Assembly: GCA_964439135.1 (NCBI GenBank)
Contig: CAYTNN010000010.1
Location: 1 to 39,274, forward strand
DNA length: 39,274 nt
From: JAFGPJ01 sp964439135
Lineage (GTDB): Bacteria; Planctomycetota; Phycisphaerae; Sedimentisphaerales; Anaerobacaceae
Direction of reading: 5' to 3'
Under the pieces are notes generated by a model. It was not told the DNA's origin and did no database searches. It saw nothing but the letters and a program-made list of their open reading frames with translations. The position numbers were made by a program, and so were the translations under genes. Positions 26,179 through 33,557 of this stretch are shown here, piece after piece; position 1 is the stretch's first letter, and every line of letters starts with the position of its first letter.

Positions 26179-26757
26179 TCATATTGACACCTCACACGCT
26201 TTTGGTGATGAATTTGTTATCTTTTTGAATGCCTTCCGGAAAGTGTTTCTTGCTCGCGCCAGCTTCGAGCGAACCGCTGTTTCTGAGCAATCCATCTGCC
26301 CGGCGATTCGTTCGGCCGGATGGTTATCGACATATTTGGCCAGCAGCAGGGTCTGATAATCGCCCGGTAATTCCCTCAAGACCGACCTAACCAGCACTGC
26401 CAACTCCTGCGATTCGAGAATATCCGGCGGCATATCTGCTCTGGCGTCGATCCAATCGAATTTCTCGCTGTCCAGCGAGGTCCACCATTGCCGGGCCTGG
26501 CTCAGCACGATTTCCGGTTTTTGTTTGCGATAGTAAAGAGCGACCTGGCGTCTGGCGATTATCCACAACCATACCCAGAGCGTGCCGCGGTCGGGATTGA
26601 ATTTCCGTGCCGAGCGAGCGGCAGCGAGAAACGTCTCCTGCACAATATCGGCGACAGCAGCCGAGTCGCCGCCTGTAAGCCGGGAGATATTTCGCCAGAC
26701 AGGCTCGGCGTACGCCTCGTACAGTTGCAGCCATGCCTGGCGATTGCCCTGCTGCAA
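26179..26757 (-). CDS. ECF-type sigma-70 family RNA polymerase sigma factor
   Basis: The 192-residue protein has sigma region 2 (DIVQETFLAAARSARKFNPDRG, then LWVWLWIIARRQVALYYRKQ) and region 4 (LRELPGDYQTLLLAKYVDN, then AERIAGQMDCSETAVRSKLARARN). That two-domain layout is the extracytoplasmic-function type. The start shown is TTG 26757, the first recognised start codon. In-frame codons upstream to 26793 read LDKNTELKIAKG, which matches the usual N-terminus of region 2, yet no ATG, GTG or TTG lies between them and the TGA at 26806-26808. The real start may be CTG 26793 or 26799 or ATT 26769. No anti-sigma gene is adjacent. It converges on murD. Confidence 0.88.
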   Translation of the reverse strand: MQQGNRQAWLQLYEAYAEPVWRNISRLTGGDSAAVADIVQETFLAAARSARKFNPDRGTLWVWLWIIARRQVALYYRKQKPEIVLSQARQWWTSLDSEKFDWIDARADMPPDILESQELAVLVRSVLRELPGDYQTLLLAKYVDNHPAERIAGQMDCSETAVRSKLARARNTFRKAFKKITNSSPKACEVSI

Positions 26758-26931
26758 GCCTTTTGCAATTTTTAGCTCTGTATTCTTATCCAGGTACAGC
26801 CATAATCAGCAGCCGAAACCATCGATGGGCCAATATTGGTCATAATATAGTTTGCGCTTCAGCTTCAAAATGTGTCGAGAAAAATTTACTGTTCGCACTT
26901 CAGTGACTGATTATAGGAGTATCTCCGCCGA

Positions 26932-26997
26932 ATGAAGAAAAAAATCAAAAAAAGCTTAAAGCAGGTTTTCCACAATAGCAAACGAAAAAAGCAATGA
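26932..26997 (+). CDS. Possible 21-residue lysine-rich small ORF
   Basis: ATG 26932 opens 21 codons, MKKKIKKSLKQVFHN then SKRKKQ, ended by TGA, with GGAG 11 bases upstream. Very basic, and no family is recognised. Its only support is the ribosome site and the strong charge bias, and A-rich DNA alone could give it. Otherwise 26809-27106 shows no gene. Confidence 0.25.
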   Translation: MKKKIKKSLKQVFHNSKRKKQ

Positions 26998-27106
26998 ATA
27001 TCCTTATCAATCCAATAGGCTGTGATTTTCCCGGCGGCGTCCTTTAAAGTCGGCCAATAAATCAGTCGATTCGCAGGTAATAGTAAGAGATTTTGAGGAA
27101 TTTACA

Positions 27107-27496
27107 ATGGAAGAAAATAGCGATCGAAGAACAGAACAAAGACTGCGTTATTATTGGCCCATCTGGTTCGCCGAAAATGTCGATCATGCTCTCTCACAGG
27201 GGCAAATGGTTGATGTTTGCAGCAGGGGGGCAGCGTTTACCTGTTATGCACAGGATGGCTGTCCCCATCCGGGACAGCATATAAACGCCCGTTTCAGCGT
27301 GCCACGATACGGATCCGATGATTCGTTCGATATGGCCAACTTCACGCGGTGGAGTTATGTCTGCCGGGTGGAGGACGTCAACAGCTTTATACGTCGGGTT
27401 GCCGTTCAGTTTGCCGAACCGCTGCCCTTTAAGCCCGGCGAACAGGCCAACAGCGAATCCGAAGCAGAACAAATGCTTGAATCGGCGATGGTATAA
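27107..27496 (+). CDS. PilZ domain protein
   Basis: A 129-residue single-domain protein. PilZ domains bind cyclic di-GMP through an RxxxR loop and a D/NxSxxG strand. Here the first is R8TEQR12 and the second VDVCSRGAAF (D36, G41), with cysteine where serine is usual; the same substitution appears in a number of PilZ-like proteins. GAGGA lies about 7 bases before the ATG. It has no fused effector, so it would act as an adaptor in motility, adhesion or exopolysaccharide control. It is alone, with untranslated DNA on both sides. Confidence 0.75.
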   Translation: MEENSDRRTEQRLRYYWPIWFAENVDHALSQGQMVDVCSRGAAFTCYAQDGCPHPGQHINARFSVPRYGSDDSFDMANFTRWSYVCRVEDVNSFIRRVAVQFAEPLPFKPGEQANSESEAEQMLESAMV

Positions 27497-27547
27497 ACAC
27501 ATAGGGCCTGATCTGTTGTTGATATATTGATAATCAATTATCGATCC

Positions 27548-27779
27548 GTCATTCGTCAATCCTCTGTCATTAGTCAAAAGCTGTCAAGGACCTGCTGCAT
27601 CTTTTGCCGGTATTCGACAAAAGCGTTTCTGCCAGAAGGATGCCTTCCTCTATGCAGCCAAGGGCACAAAAGCCAGTATCGTGTTTACCAGACGGCTCGG
27701 AACTGGCTTCTTCGGCGGTTCCCGAAAAAGCGAAGGCTCCATTCTCGGCGGAATAGGAGACATAAACGGGGGAAGCTAA
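27548..27779. other. Gene debris or repeat between PilZ and the DUF4258-like gene
   Basis: 27548-27576 holds two near copies of GTCATTCGTCA, a simple-repeat type. From 27569 to 27779 several frames on both strands lack stops: plus frame KDAFLYAAKGTKASIVFTRR ending GGIGDINGGS at 27779, and minus frame VYVSYSAENGAFAFSG ending at 27569. Neither has a convincing start or a ribosome site. It may be the remnant of a gene or of a repeat unit. No gene is called, and 27780-27904 shows only the promoter of the next gene. Confidence 0.3.
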
Positions 27780-27892
27780 GTTTGAATTAAATGAAAGAAC
27801 ACCACAACTGCGCTATCGATTTCTGTATTTATATGCTTTGTCTTGTTATCAATAATGCTAATATCTCTATGGCTTTTCGAACCGTTGATTAG

Positions 27893-27898
27893 TATAAT
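27893..27898 (+). promoter_or_regulatory. -10 box placing a leaderless start on the DUF4258-like gene
   Basis: TATAAT at 27893-27898 lies only 6 bases before the ATG at 27905, so transcription would start at about the first codon. The -35 is weak (TGGCTT at 27870-27875, 17-base spacing). No ribosome-binding site precedes the ATG, which agrees with a leaderless message. Confidence 0.4.
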
Positions 27899-27904
27899 AA
27901 TCGA

Positions 27905-28144
27905 ATGCAGTATAAATTCACCGATTATTTCGAGAAAGAGGTGCTCAGAAAGCGGCCCTATATCAAAAAAGAGTGGTGTATTCATGTTTTGGAAAATCCA
28001 CTCCGTGTTGAGGAGCAGGAGGGTAACCGATTTCGATTTTGGGGTATTGTAAAAAATTTAGAAGGAAAGGTTCTGCGTGTGGTAACCCTTGAAGACAAAG
28101 TTACGATACATAACGCCTTTCCTGACAGGGGATACAAAAGATGA
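27905..28144 (+). CDS. DUF4258-like small protein
   Basis: A 79-residue protein with YKFTDYFEKEVLRKRPYI, WCIHVLENP, NRFRFWGIV, GKVLRVVTLEDKVTIHNAFPD. This resembles DUF4258/BrnT-like small alpha-beta proteins, which share the RelE-like fold of many toxins. It overlaps the next gene by 4 bases (ATGA), and the two together look like the small gene pairs seen in many genomes. A toxin-antitoxin role is possible by analogy only; no activity is established for this pair. Confidence 0.7.
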   Translation: MQYKFTDYFEKEVLRKRPYIKKEWCIHVLENPLRVEEQEGNRFRFWGIVKNLEGKVLRVVTLEDKVTIHNAFPDRGYKR

Positions 28145-28359
28145 AACTCAACTATTATCCGGAAACAGATTCGCTATATATCGACCTCGCCGAACGGTCG
28201 AGTGTCGAGAGCAGGGAAGTCTCTGAGGGCGTCGTTCTCGACTATGACACAAATGGCAATCTTGTGGGCATTGACATTGACAACGCCAGCAAGAAGCTTG
28301 AGCTAAAAACGCTTGTGCTGAATAAGATGCCATCTGATGTACATAACCTTTCAGCATAG
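28141..28359 (+). CDS. DUF2283 family small protein
   Basis: A 72-residue protein with the DUF2283 pattern: MKLNYYPETDSLYIDLAER at the start, then SREVSEGVVLDYDTNGNLVGIDIDNASKKL (landmarks GVVLDYD and LVGIDI). The family has no settled biochemical role and is often coded next to DUF4258 proteins, as here. An ATGA overlap couples the two. After its stop, 28360-28615 shows no gene. Confidence 0.85.
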   Translation: MKLNYYPETDSLYIDLAERSSVESREVSEGVVLDYDTNGNLVGIDIDNASKKLELKTLVLNKMPSDVHNLSA

Positions 28360-28615
28360 CGAAATTTGTAGACGTACGTGTTCCAAGATCAAATCCTGAC
28401 GCAATGGGCTATGGATTTGATTCCGACCTTGAGCAATTATTGATTATATCCATTACCCGGCGCTTGGGCAGGGAGATGTGTAAGATATAATTGGTTATAT
28501 TCCGTGATGTTGATTTGGGAAAGAAACCAGAGCATGAAATCCATAATGGCGGCTATAGTAGTTGGAAGCGATTCGATTGTATGGCATTTCACGAGGGTAA
28601 TGTTTTTAATCCGTT

Positions 28616-29356
28616 CTACAGAATGCTTCTGCAATTAGCCTCGCATAGATGATTGTGAAGAAAATCCCCAAGCTCAACTGTTCTATGTCCGCGTCCAATG
28701 TTTTCTGAGTTAAAAAGGATCTCACATTTATCCCATACAAAGCTATATTCCTCATCACCTAAAAGCAAAGCAGACCTTCGATGATTACCATTTCTCTGGT
28801 AATTGATGTCTCGGGGCCAGTCGTACCTGCGTTTATGTGATTGGTGCGGCTGGTGATAGCTACAGGCATTGAATTGATTTTCTTGTGTATCTCTTCCTAA
28901 CGGTCTGTAAACATCTCCAAACTGGTTTGTATCCGTAGATTTGGCCTGTCTAACCTGTGTAGTCAATTCGTCCCATAGGCTCCAATGAGATTCAAAAGCT
29001 TTGTCAATGCGCATCAGATACATAAGAAAGTTTCTGCCAACATGTTCACTGATAGTAGAAAACCCTGCAACCCAAGTCCCTCGCCAATTATTGACATCGC
29101 GGAGGCTTCGCATGTAATGTTTACATGTGCATAACGTGATGATTCCTCCTTGCCAATTGGGACCAGAGCCAATATGTTGGAGAGTATCGCCGCGCCTTCG
29201 TATAGTAGTCATGACATAGTAATATATTGATTCTGATAAGTTTGAAGAATTGAGTAAGGCGACAAGTCTATCCAGACTAAAATTTATTTTACTCTTAAGG
29301 GGATTGGTCGATGGCATTGGTTGGTAGTCATTCGATTTTCCTACGCAGCAACCCAT
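28616..29356 (-). CDS. Uncharacterised protein, nucleotide-modification-associated (Nmad2-like) pattern
   Basis: A 246-residue protein with AGAGG 5 bases before the ATG. The order of motifs YYYVMTTIRRRGD, ITLCTCKHYMRS, GTWVAGFSTI, FLMYLMRIDKAFESHWSLWDEL, NQFGDVYRPL and LLLGDEEYSFVW resembles the nucleotide-modification-associated domain 2 proteins, in which CT-x-CK, a GxWVxG strand, an M-R-V strand and a GDxxY motif recur. Those domains were named for occurrence in phage and mobile DNA-modification loci. I recall the pattern only in general terms, so the link is tentative. It stands alone in an AT-richer stretch between the DUF2283 gene and nifS, as expected for acquired DNA. An N-terminal MGCC could be lipidated, but no signal sequence supports that. 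Confidence 0.5.
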   Translation of the reverse strand: MGCCVGKSNDYQPMPSTNPLKSKINFSLDRLVALLNSSNLSESIYYYVMTTIRRRGDTLQHIGSGPNWQGGIITLCTCKHYMRSLRDVNNWRGTWVAGFSTISEHVGRNFLMYLMRIDKAFESHWSLWDELTTQVRQAKSTDTNQFGDVYRPLGRDTQENQFNACSYHQPHQSHKRRYDWPRDINYQRNGNHRRSALLLGDEEYSFVWDKCEILFNSENIGRGHRTVELGDFLHNHLCEANCRSIL

Positions 29357-29626
29357 ATAGTTACCTCTCAGAATATCATCTTTGAGTTTTTATTAAATCA
29401 ACTGTGGTTATTAGAGTTATCGGAAATCTATTATTGTGACTTTAATTGAAGATCAAAAATAAAAGCAGATGGATCAACGGAAACTAAAGAGACTTATAAT
29501 AAGAAAGGCACCGCCTATTACTGGACGAACATGTGGCGTACCTGATGTGGCGAGCATTCCCAGAATGATATTGGGGCACTGCTCGCGAATAGAGAAAGTA
29601 CAGGTTGTTCCAGCAAAAAAAAGGAA
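29357..29626. other. Intergenic stretch between the Nmad-like gene and nifS
   Basis: AT-rich at 29357-29470, then mixed. An open plus-strand frame (29469-29696) begins here but runs into the nifS coding region on the opposite strand and has no recognisable features, so it is not called. GTTCC and GGAAC (29608-29628) are complementary around a poly-A loop just after the nifS stop; this is not a standard terminator. Confidence 0.4.
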
Positions 29627-30784
29627 CTACTTCATCACGAATGGTGAGAGTTCCCGGAGCTGGTTTATAATTGGGGGGAGCTTTTCGATTGTATAGTCTA
29701 CCTCTTCTTCGGTGTTGTACCGGCTCAGGCTGAAGCGGATGGAGCCGTGGGCGGCGGTGAATGGCACGCCCATCGCTCGCAGGACGTGGCTGGGCTCCAG
29801 CGAGCCGGATGTGCACGCCGAGCCGCTGCTTGCGCAAATTCCATATTTATCCAGCATCAGCAGGATTGCTTCGCCCTCGATGTACTCGAAGCTGATATTG
29901 GTCGTATTGGGCAGGCGATTATCCGGATCGCCGTTGATCCGGCAGTCCGGGCACTTCTGCAATATTTTTTTCTCAAGTTTATCGCGCAGGGCTTTAACTT
30001 TGCTGTTCTCGGCTTCGAGATTTTCCGCCGCCAGTTCGCAGGCTTTGCCGAGGCCGACGATCCCGGGGACATTTTCCGTACCGGCCCTTCGGCCCGCTTC
30101 CTGGTGGCCGCCCAGCATAAACGGCGACAGCCGTGTTCCCTTGCGGACGTAGAGAACGCCCACGCCCTTCGGCGCGTGCAGCTTATGGCCTGAAAGACTG
30201 AGCAGGTCGATATTGCTTTTCGAGAGGTTCAGCGGGATTTTGCCAACGGCCTGAACCGCATCGGTATGGAAAATCGCCCCTTTGCTTGTGACTAATTCGG
30301 CGATATTTTCGATCGGAAACACAACTCCCGTTTCATTGTTGGCGTACATGATTGTCACCAGAACGGTATCATCGTCAAGCTGTTCCTCCAGTTCTGCCAT
30401 GTCGAGCCGGCCCTGCCTGTCCACGTTCAACTCGATGACCGTATAACCGTGATTTTCCAGTTCCCGGCAAACCGCCAATACGGCCGGATGCTCAACTCTT
30501 GTGGTTATGACTGTGCGCCTGTTCGGCGCCGCGGCAAGCGCACCTTTGATAGCGGTGTTGTCGCTTTCGGTGCCGCAGCCTGTAAAAACAATCTCGCTCG
30601 GATCGCAGCCAAGTAGATCGGCAACCTGCTCGCGCGCCTGGCGGATTCTTCGGCCTATCTGACCGCCGAACGTGTGCATGCTCGAAGGATTGCCGTACAG
30701 TTCACAGAACAGCGGCCTTATTTCTTCAAGTACTTCCTCGGCGACTTTTGTAGTTGCGTTGTTATCGAAATATACGGTCTTCAT
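29627..30784 (-). CDS. nifS: Cysteine desulfurase NifS
   Basis: A PLP enzyme of 385 residues that moves sulfur from cysteine to its own active-site cysteine for Fe-S assembly on NifU. Signatures: YFDNNATT (5-12), the PLP-stacking histidine H99 in VEHPAV, HTDAVQAVG, the PLP lysine K201 in SGHKLHAPKG, and the mobile-loop cysteine C324 in SSGSACTSG. The conserved loop and length put it with class I NifS/IscS. It follows nifU by 3 bases, so both are read from one message at the end of the sulfur cluster. Nitrogenase genes are not present, so this is the general house-keeping type. Confidence 0.96.
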   Translation of the reverse strand: MKTVYFDNNATTKVAEEVLEEIRPLFCELYGNPSSMHTFGGQIGRRIRQAREQVADLLGCDPSEIVFTGCGTESDNTAIKGALAAAPNRRTVITTRVEHPAVLAVCRELENHGYTVIELNVDRQGRLDMAELEEQLDDDTVLVTIMYANNETGVVFPIENIAELVTSKGAIFHTDAVQAVGKIPLNLSKSNIDLLSLSGHKLHAPKGVGVLYVRKGTRLSPFMLGGHQEAGRRAGTENVPGIVGLGKACELAAENLEAENSKVKALRDKLEKKILQKCPDCRINGDPDNRLPNTTNISFEYIEGEAILLMLDKYGICASSGSACTSGSLEPSHVLRAMGVPFTAAHGSIRFSLSRYNTEEEVDYTIEKLPPIINQLRELSPFVMK

Positions 30785-30787
30785 GAT

Positions 30788-31669
30788 TTACTCTCTGTGA
30801 TTGTGGGGCTCTTGTGCGGACTCTTTATCCTCTTCGACGAAAAGTTCTTTGGAAACAAATTCTCTCAGTTTCGCCTCGACCACGTCCTTCATTGTAAACT
30901 CGGTCAGCTTGCACTGGGCGCACATTCCTCTAAATGCAACGATGACTTTATCTCCTTCGACGTCGATCAACTCGATATTACCTCCGTGTGCTCTTAGGGC
31001 CGGCCGGATCTGCTCGTTAATCGTCTGCTGGATGAGCTGAATCTTCTGGATGTTCGTCAGCTTGCCGGTCCGGCGAGGTGCCGGTACGGAGACTTCTTTT
31101 ACCTTGTCTCCCTGTATCTTTTCTATGATCTTCTCGATCTCGCCCTGGCAGCCGCCGCAGCCGCCGCCCGCCTTGCAGTAATTCGTTACTTCTTCGACGG
31201 TTGTCAGGTCGTTCTCGATAACGACACGCTCGATTTCCTTGTCGGTGACGCCAAAGCAGGTACAGACGACAGTGCCGCCAAGCTCGTGCTTTTTTTTGCC
31301 GCCGCCTTGATAATTTTCGATCGCGGCCTCAAGAGCTTCTCTGCCCATAACCGAACAGTGCATTTTCTGCTCCGGCAGCCCGCCCAGGTAGTCGGCGATG
31401 TCTTTGTTGGTCAACTTGGCTGCCTCGTCCAGCGTCAGGCCTTTGATCATCTCGGTCAACACCGATGATGTCCCGATAGCGCTTGCGCAGCCGAACGTTT
31501 TGAATTTTGCTTCGGCGATTTTGCCTTTTTTGTCGAGCTTGAACGTCAGTTTAAGGGCATCGCCGCAAGCCAGCGAGCCAACCTCACCGATGCCGTCCGG
31601 ATTTTCCACTTCACCGACATTCCGCGGATTGAAGAAATGGTCTTTAAGCTTTTCCGTGTATTCCCACAT
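30788..31669 (-). CDS. nifU: Fe-S assembly scaffold NifU, three-domain form
   Basis: A 293-residue full-length NifU. The IscU-like N-terminal domain holds three ligand cysteines (C35, C61, C105). The central BFD-type ferredoxin domain has C136, C138, C171 and C174 (CTC and CGGC), holding a stable 2Fe-2S. The C-terminal Nfu domain ends with CAQC (C250, C253). This layout is usual where NifU and NifS serve all Fe-S proteins, as in anaerobes. No ribosome site precedes the ATG: the preceding bases belong to the repeat at the end of the four-helix-bundle gene, whose stop is 2 bases away, so translation is probably coupled to it. Confidence 0.96.
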   Translation of the reverse strand: MWEYTEKLKDHFFNPRNVGEVENPDGIGEVGSLACGDALKLTFKLDKKGKIAEAKFKTFGCASAIGTSSVLTEMIKGLTLDEAAKLTNKDIADYLGGLPEQKMHCSVMGREALEAAIENYQGGGKKKHELGGTVVCTCFGVTDKEIERVVIENDLTTVEEVTNYCKAGGGCGGCQGEIEKIIEKIQGDKVKEVSVPAPRRTGKLTNIQKIQLIQQTINEQIRPALRAHGGNIELIDVEGDKVIVAFRGMCAQCKLTEFTMKDVVEAKLREFVSKELFVEEDKESAQEPHNHRE

Positions 31670-31671
31670 GA

Positions 31672-32070
31672 TTAGTTTTGAGTCCTTAGTTTTGAGTTTT
31701 TAGTTTTTCTTGATACATTTTGCTGCTCATCACATCCGGTTTTTACGATGCTTGTTAATATCTTTATCAGTTCTTCAGAAGCCTTAAGTAAACTACTGCA
31801 CTTCTGTTTGTCAAGAATCTCTGCATCAATTATAAGCCTGAGCCAATAATTTGTTTCTCTGGCCTCTTTCGATGCAATGGACATTTTAGCAAAGAAATCC
31901 TTTCTGCTTCGTCCCGCCAAGGCCTCTTCAACGTTAGCACCAATACTTGTTCCAGATCGCAGAAGCTGACTCGATATTTCAAAATGCTTCTGGTTTCGCA
32001 ACATGGCGCAGAGTTTTATAATTTTCAGAGCAAAATCATAACTTTTTTGCTTAACAATGCTCTCAGCCAT
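31672..32070 (-). CDS. Four-helix-bundle protein (S23 / 23S rRNA intervening-sequence family)
   Basis: About 132 residues, from ATG 32070 (the frame runs six codons further back through repeat DNA). It matches the S23 family: IVKQKSYDFALKIIKLC, QLLRSGTSIGANVEEALAG, KDFFAKMSIASKEARETNYWLRLI and KASEELIKILTSIVKT. The family was named from proteins coded within 23S rRNA intervening sequences, but most copies, as here, are ordinary genes of unknown role. It interrupts the sulfur cluster between metY and nifU. Its last residues (RKTKNSKLRTQN) are coded by the flanking AGTTTTGAGT repeat, which suggests it arrived as a cassette. Confidence 0.88.
   Translation of the reverse strand: MAESIVKQKSYDFALKIIKLCAMLRNQKHFEISSQLLRSGTSIGANVEEALAGRSRKDFFAKMSIASKEARETNYWLRLIIDAEILDKQKCSSLLKASEELIKILTSIVKTGCDEQQNVSRKTKNSKLRTQN
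31674..31697. repeat. AGTTTTGAGT repeats, left flank of the four-helix-bundle gene
   Basis: Two direct copies of AGTTTTGAGT (31674-31683 and 31688-31697), with a related TTAGTTTTT after them. They code the end of the four-helix-bundle protein and abut the nifU start codon. Confidence 0.8.
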
Positions 32071-32072
32071 TA

Positions 32073-32098
32073 ACTCAAAACTCAACACTCACGACTTA
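32073..32098. repeat. ACTCAAAACT repeat, right flank of the four-helix-bundle gene
   Basis: ACTCAAAACT (32073-32082) is the exact reverse complement of the left-flank unit, followed by the decayed ACTCAACACTCA. The metY stop codon (32089-32091) lies within it. Together the flanks form an inverted pair about 390 bases apart. Confidence 0.75.
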
Positions 32099-33381
32099 AA
32101 ACTTGCTTTCAATGCCTGGTCAAAGTCGGCAATTATATCATCGATATGCTCTGTGCCGACTGATACACGAATATAATCGTTTGTTACGCCGGCTGCAAGC
32201 TGTTCTTTTTCGTTAAGCTGCTGATGAGTAGTACTGGCCGGATGAATTACAAGGGTTTTGCTGTCGCCGATATTCGCCAAATGACTGGCCAGTTTGACGC
32301 TGTTGATAAACTTAACGCCGGCTTCTTTCCCACCCTTGATTCCGAAGCCAAGAATAGCACCCTGACCGTCAGGCAGGTATTTTTTCGCCAATTTGTGGTC
32401 TGGATGCGATTCGAGCCCCGGGTAATTTACCCAGGTTACCTGCGCCTGTTTTTCGAGCCATTGTGCCAGCTTCAGCGCATTCTCAGAATGCCTTGGCATA
32501 CGCAGATGTAGCGTTTCGAGCCCCTGCAAAAACAGAAACGCGTTGAACGGCGACATGCAACTACCCATATCGCGGAGGAACTGGGTTCTGGCTTTGATGA
32601 TATAGGCTAATTCGCCGACGGCCTCGACATATTTCACGCCATGATAGCTTGGGTCCGGCTCGGTCATTTCAGGGTAGCGACCATTCGTCCAGTCGAATTT
32701 ACCCGAATCGACAATCGCGCCGCCGATGCTTGTGCCGTGCCCGCCGATGAATTTCGTGCAGCTATGAACGACAATGTCGATGCCGTATTCGAAAGGCCTG
32801 AAAAGAATCGGCGTTGTGACCGTGTTGTCACAAATCACCGGCATACCGTTCTTGTGGGCTATGTCGGCAATTTTATCATACTGCAAAATATCATTCTTGG
32901 GATTGCCGATGCTCTCAATATAAATCAATCGGGTATTGTCTTTTATCGCCTTAGCAAAATTTTCCGGGTCCTTCGGGTCGACAAAAGTCACTTCAATACC
33001 AAGTTTGGCGAAAGTATGGCTAAAGAGCGTCACCGTCCCGCCGTAAAGCGAATTCGAGGCCACGATATGACCGCCGGCACAGCAAATGTTGAAGATGCTC
33101 ACATATATAGCCGACTGGCCCGAGCTGAATGCCAGGCCGCCCACTCCGCCTTCCAGAGCCGCCAGCCTCTTTTCCAGCACATCCGTCGTCGGATTCATCA
33201 GCCTGGTGTAGATATTGCCGAATTCCTTCAGAGCGAAAAGATTGGCAGCGTGATCCGTATCCTTAAAAACGAAGCTGGTTGTCTGATAAATCGGTACGGC
33301 TCGACTCAAAGTATCTGAATCGACCTCATGGCCTGCGTGCAGAGCCAAGGTCTCCAGGTGATATTTTGTATTTTCGTCCAT
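32089..33381 (-). CDS. metY: O-acetylhomoserine sulfhydrylase
   Basis: Makes homocysteine from O-acetylhomoserine and sulfide by direct sulfhydrylation, using PLP. The 430-residue protein shows Cys/Met-metabolism family signatures: VPIYQTTSFVF (29-39), YTRLMNPTTDVLEKRLAALEGG, SSGQSAIY, IYIESIGNPKND, DNTVTTP and the PLP lysine K210 in SCTKFIGGHGTSIGG. Start ATG 33381 has GAGGT 8 bases upstream; the open frame reaches 11 codons further. Upstream lies metX, which makes its substrate. The leader between them has two strong stems. Confidence 0.95.
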   Translation of the reverse strand: MDENTKYHLETLALHAGHEVDSDTLSRAVPIYQTTSFVFKDTDHAANLFALKEFGNIYTRLMNPTTDVLEKRLAALEGGVGGLAFSSGQSAIYVSIFNICCAGGHIVASNSLYGGTVTLFSHTFAKLGIEVTFVDPKDPENFAKAIKDNTRLIYIESIGNPKNDILQYDKIADIAHKNGMPVICDNTVTTPILFRPFEYGIDIVVHSCTKFIGGHGTSIGGAIVDSGKFDWTNGRYPEMTEPDPSYHGVKYVEAVGELAYIIKARTQFLRDMGSCMSPFNAFLFLQGLETLHLRMPRHSENALKLAQWLEKQAQVTWVNYPGLESHPDHKLAKKYLPDGQGAILGFGIKGGKEAGVKFINSVKLASHLANIGDSKTLVIHPASTTHQQLNEKEQLAAGVTNDYIRVSVGTEHIDDIIADFDQALKASFKS

Positions 33382-33430
33382 TTTTACTACCTCATAAAAA
33401 TCTAAGAACAGCAAGCCGACAACGAAAACG

Positions 33431-33497
33431 GATTGCCGTCAATTGCGGAATATACCGAAGGCAATCTACCTCAGCACTTCCATAGTTACTTCTGAGG
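33431..33497 (-). promoter_or_regulatory. Two-stem structured leader upstream of metY
   Basis: On the minus strand CCTCAG (33492-33497) pairs with CTGAGG (33469-33474) and, two bases later, GATTGCC (33460-33466) pairs with GGCAATC (33431-33437). Both stems are perfect. The 176-base metX-metY interval is otherwise the only long gap in an almost gapless cluster. It does not match the SAM-I, SAM-II or SAH riboswitch patterns I know. It may control metY or be an mRNA-processing site. Confidence 0.4.
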
Positions 33498-33557
33498 CCC
33501 TCTTACCCGAAAGCAGCATTCCTCCAAACGATATTCAATATTATTGTCCTAAAAATT

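Noticed and set aside
29469..29696. 75-codon plus-strand frame after the Nmad-like gene
   Set aside because: It runs into the 3' end of nifS on the opposite strand and has no supporting signals.
33431..33497. SAM riboswitch before metY
   Set aside because: No SAM-I, SAM-II or SAH core sequence is visible; only two simple stems.
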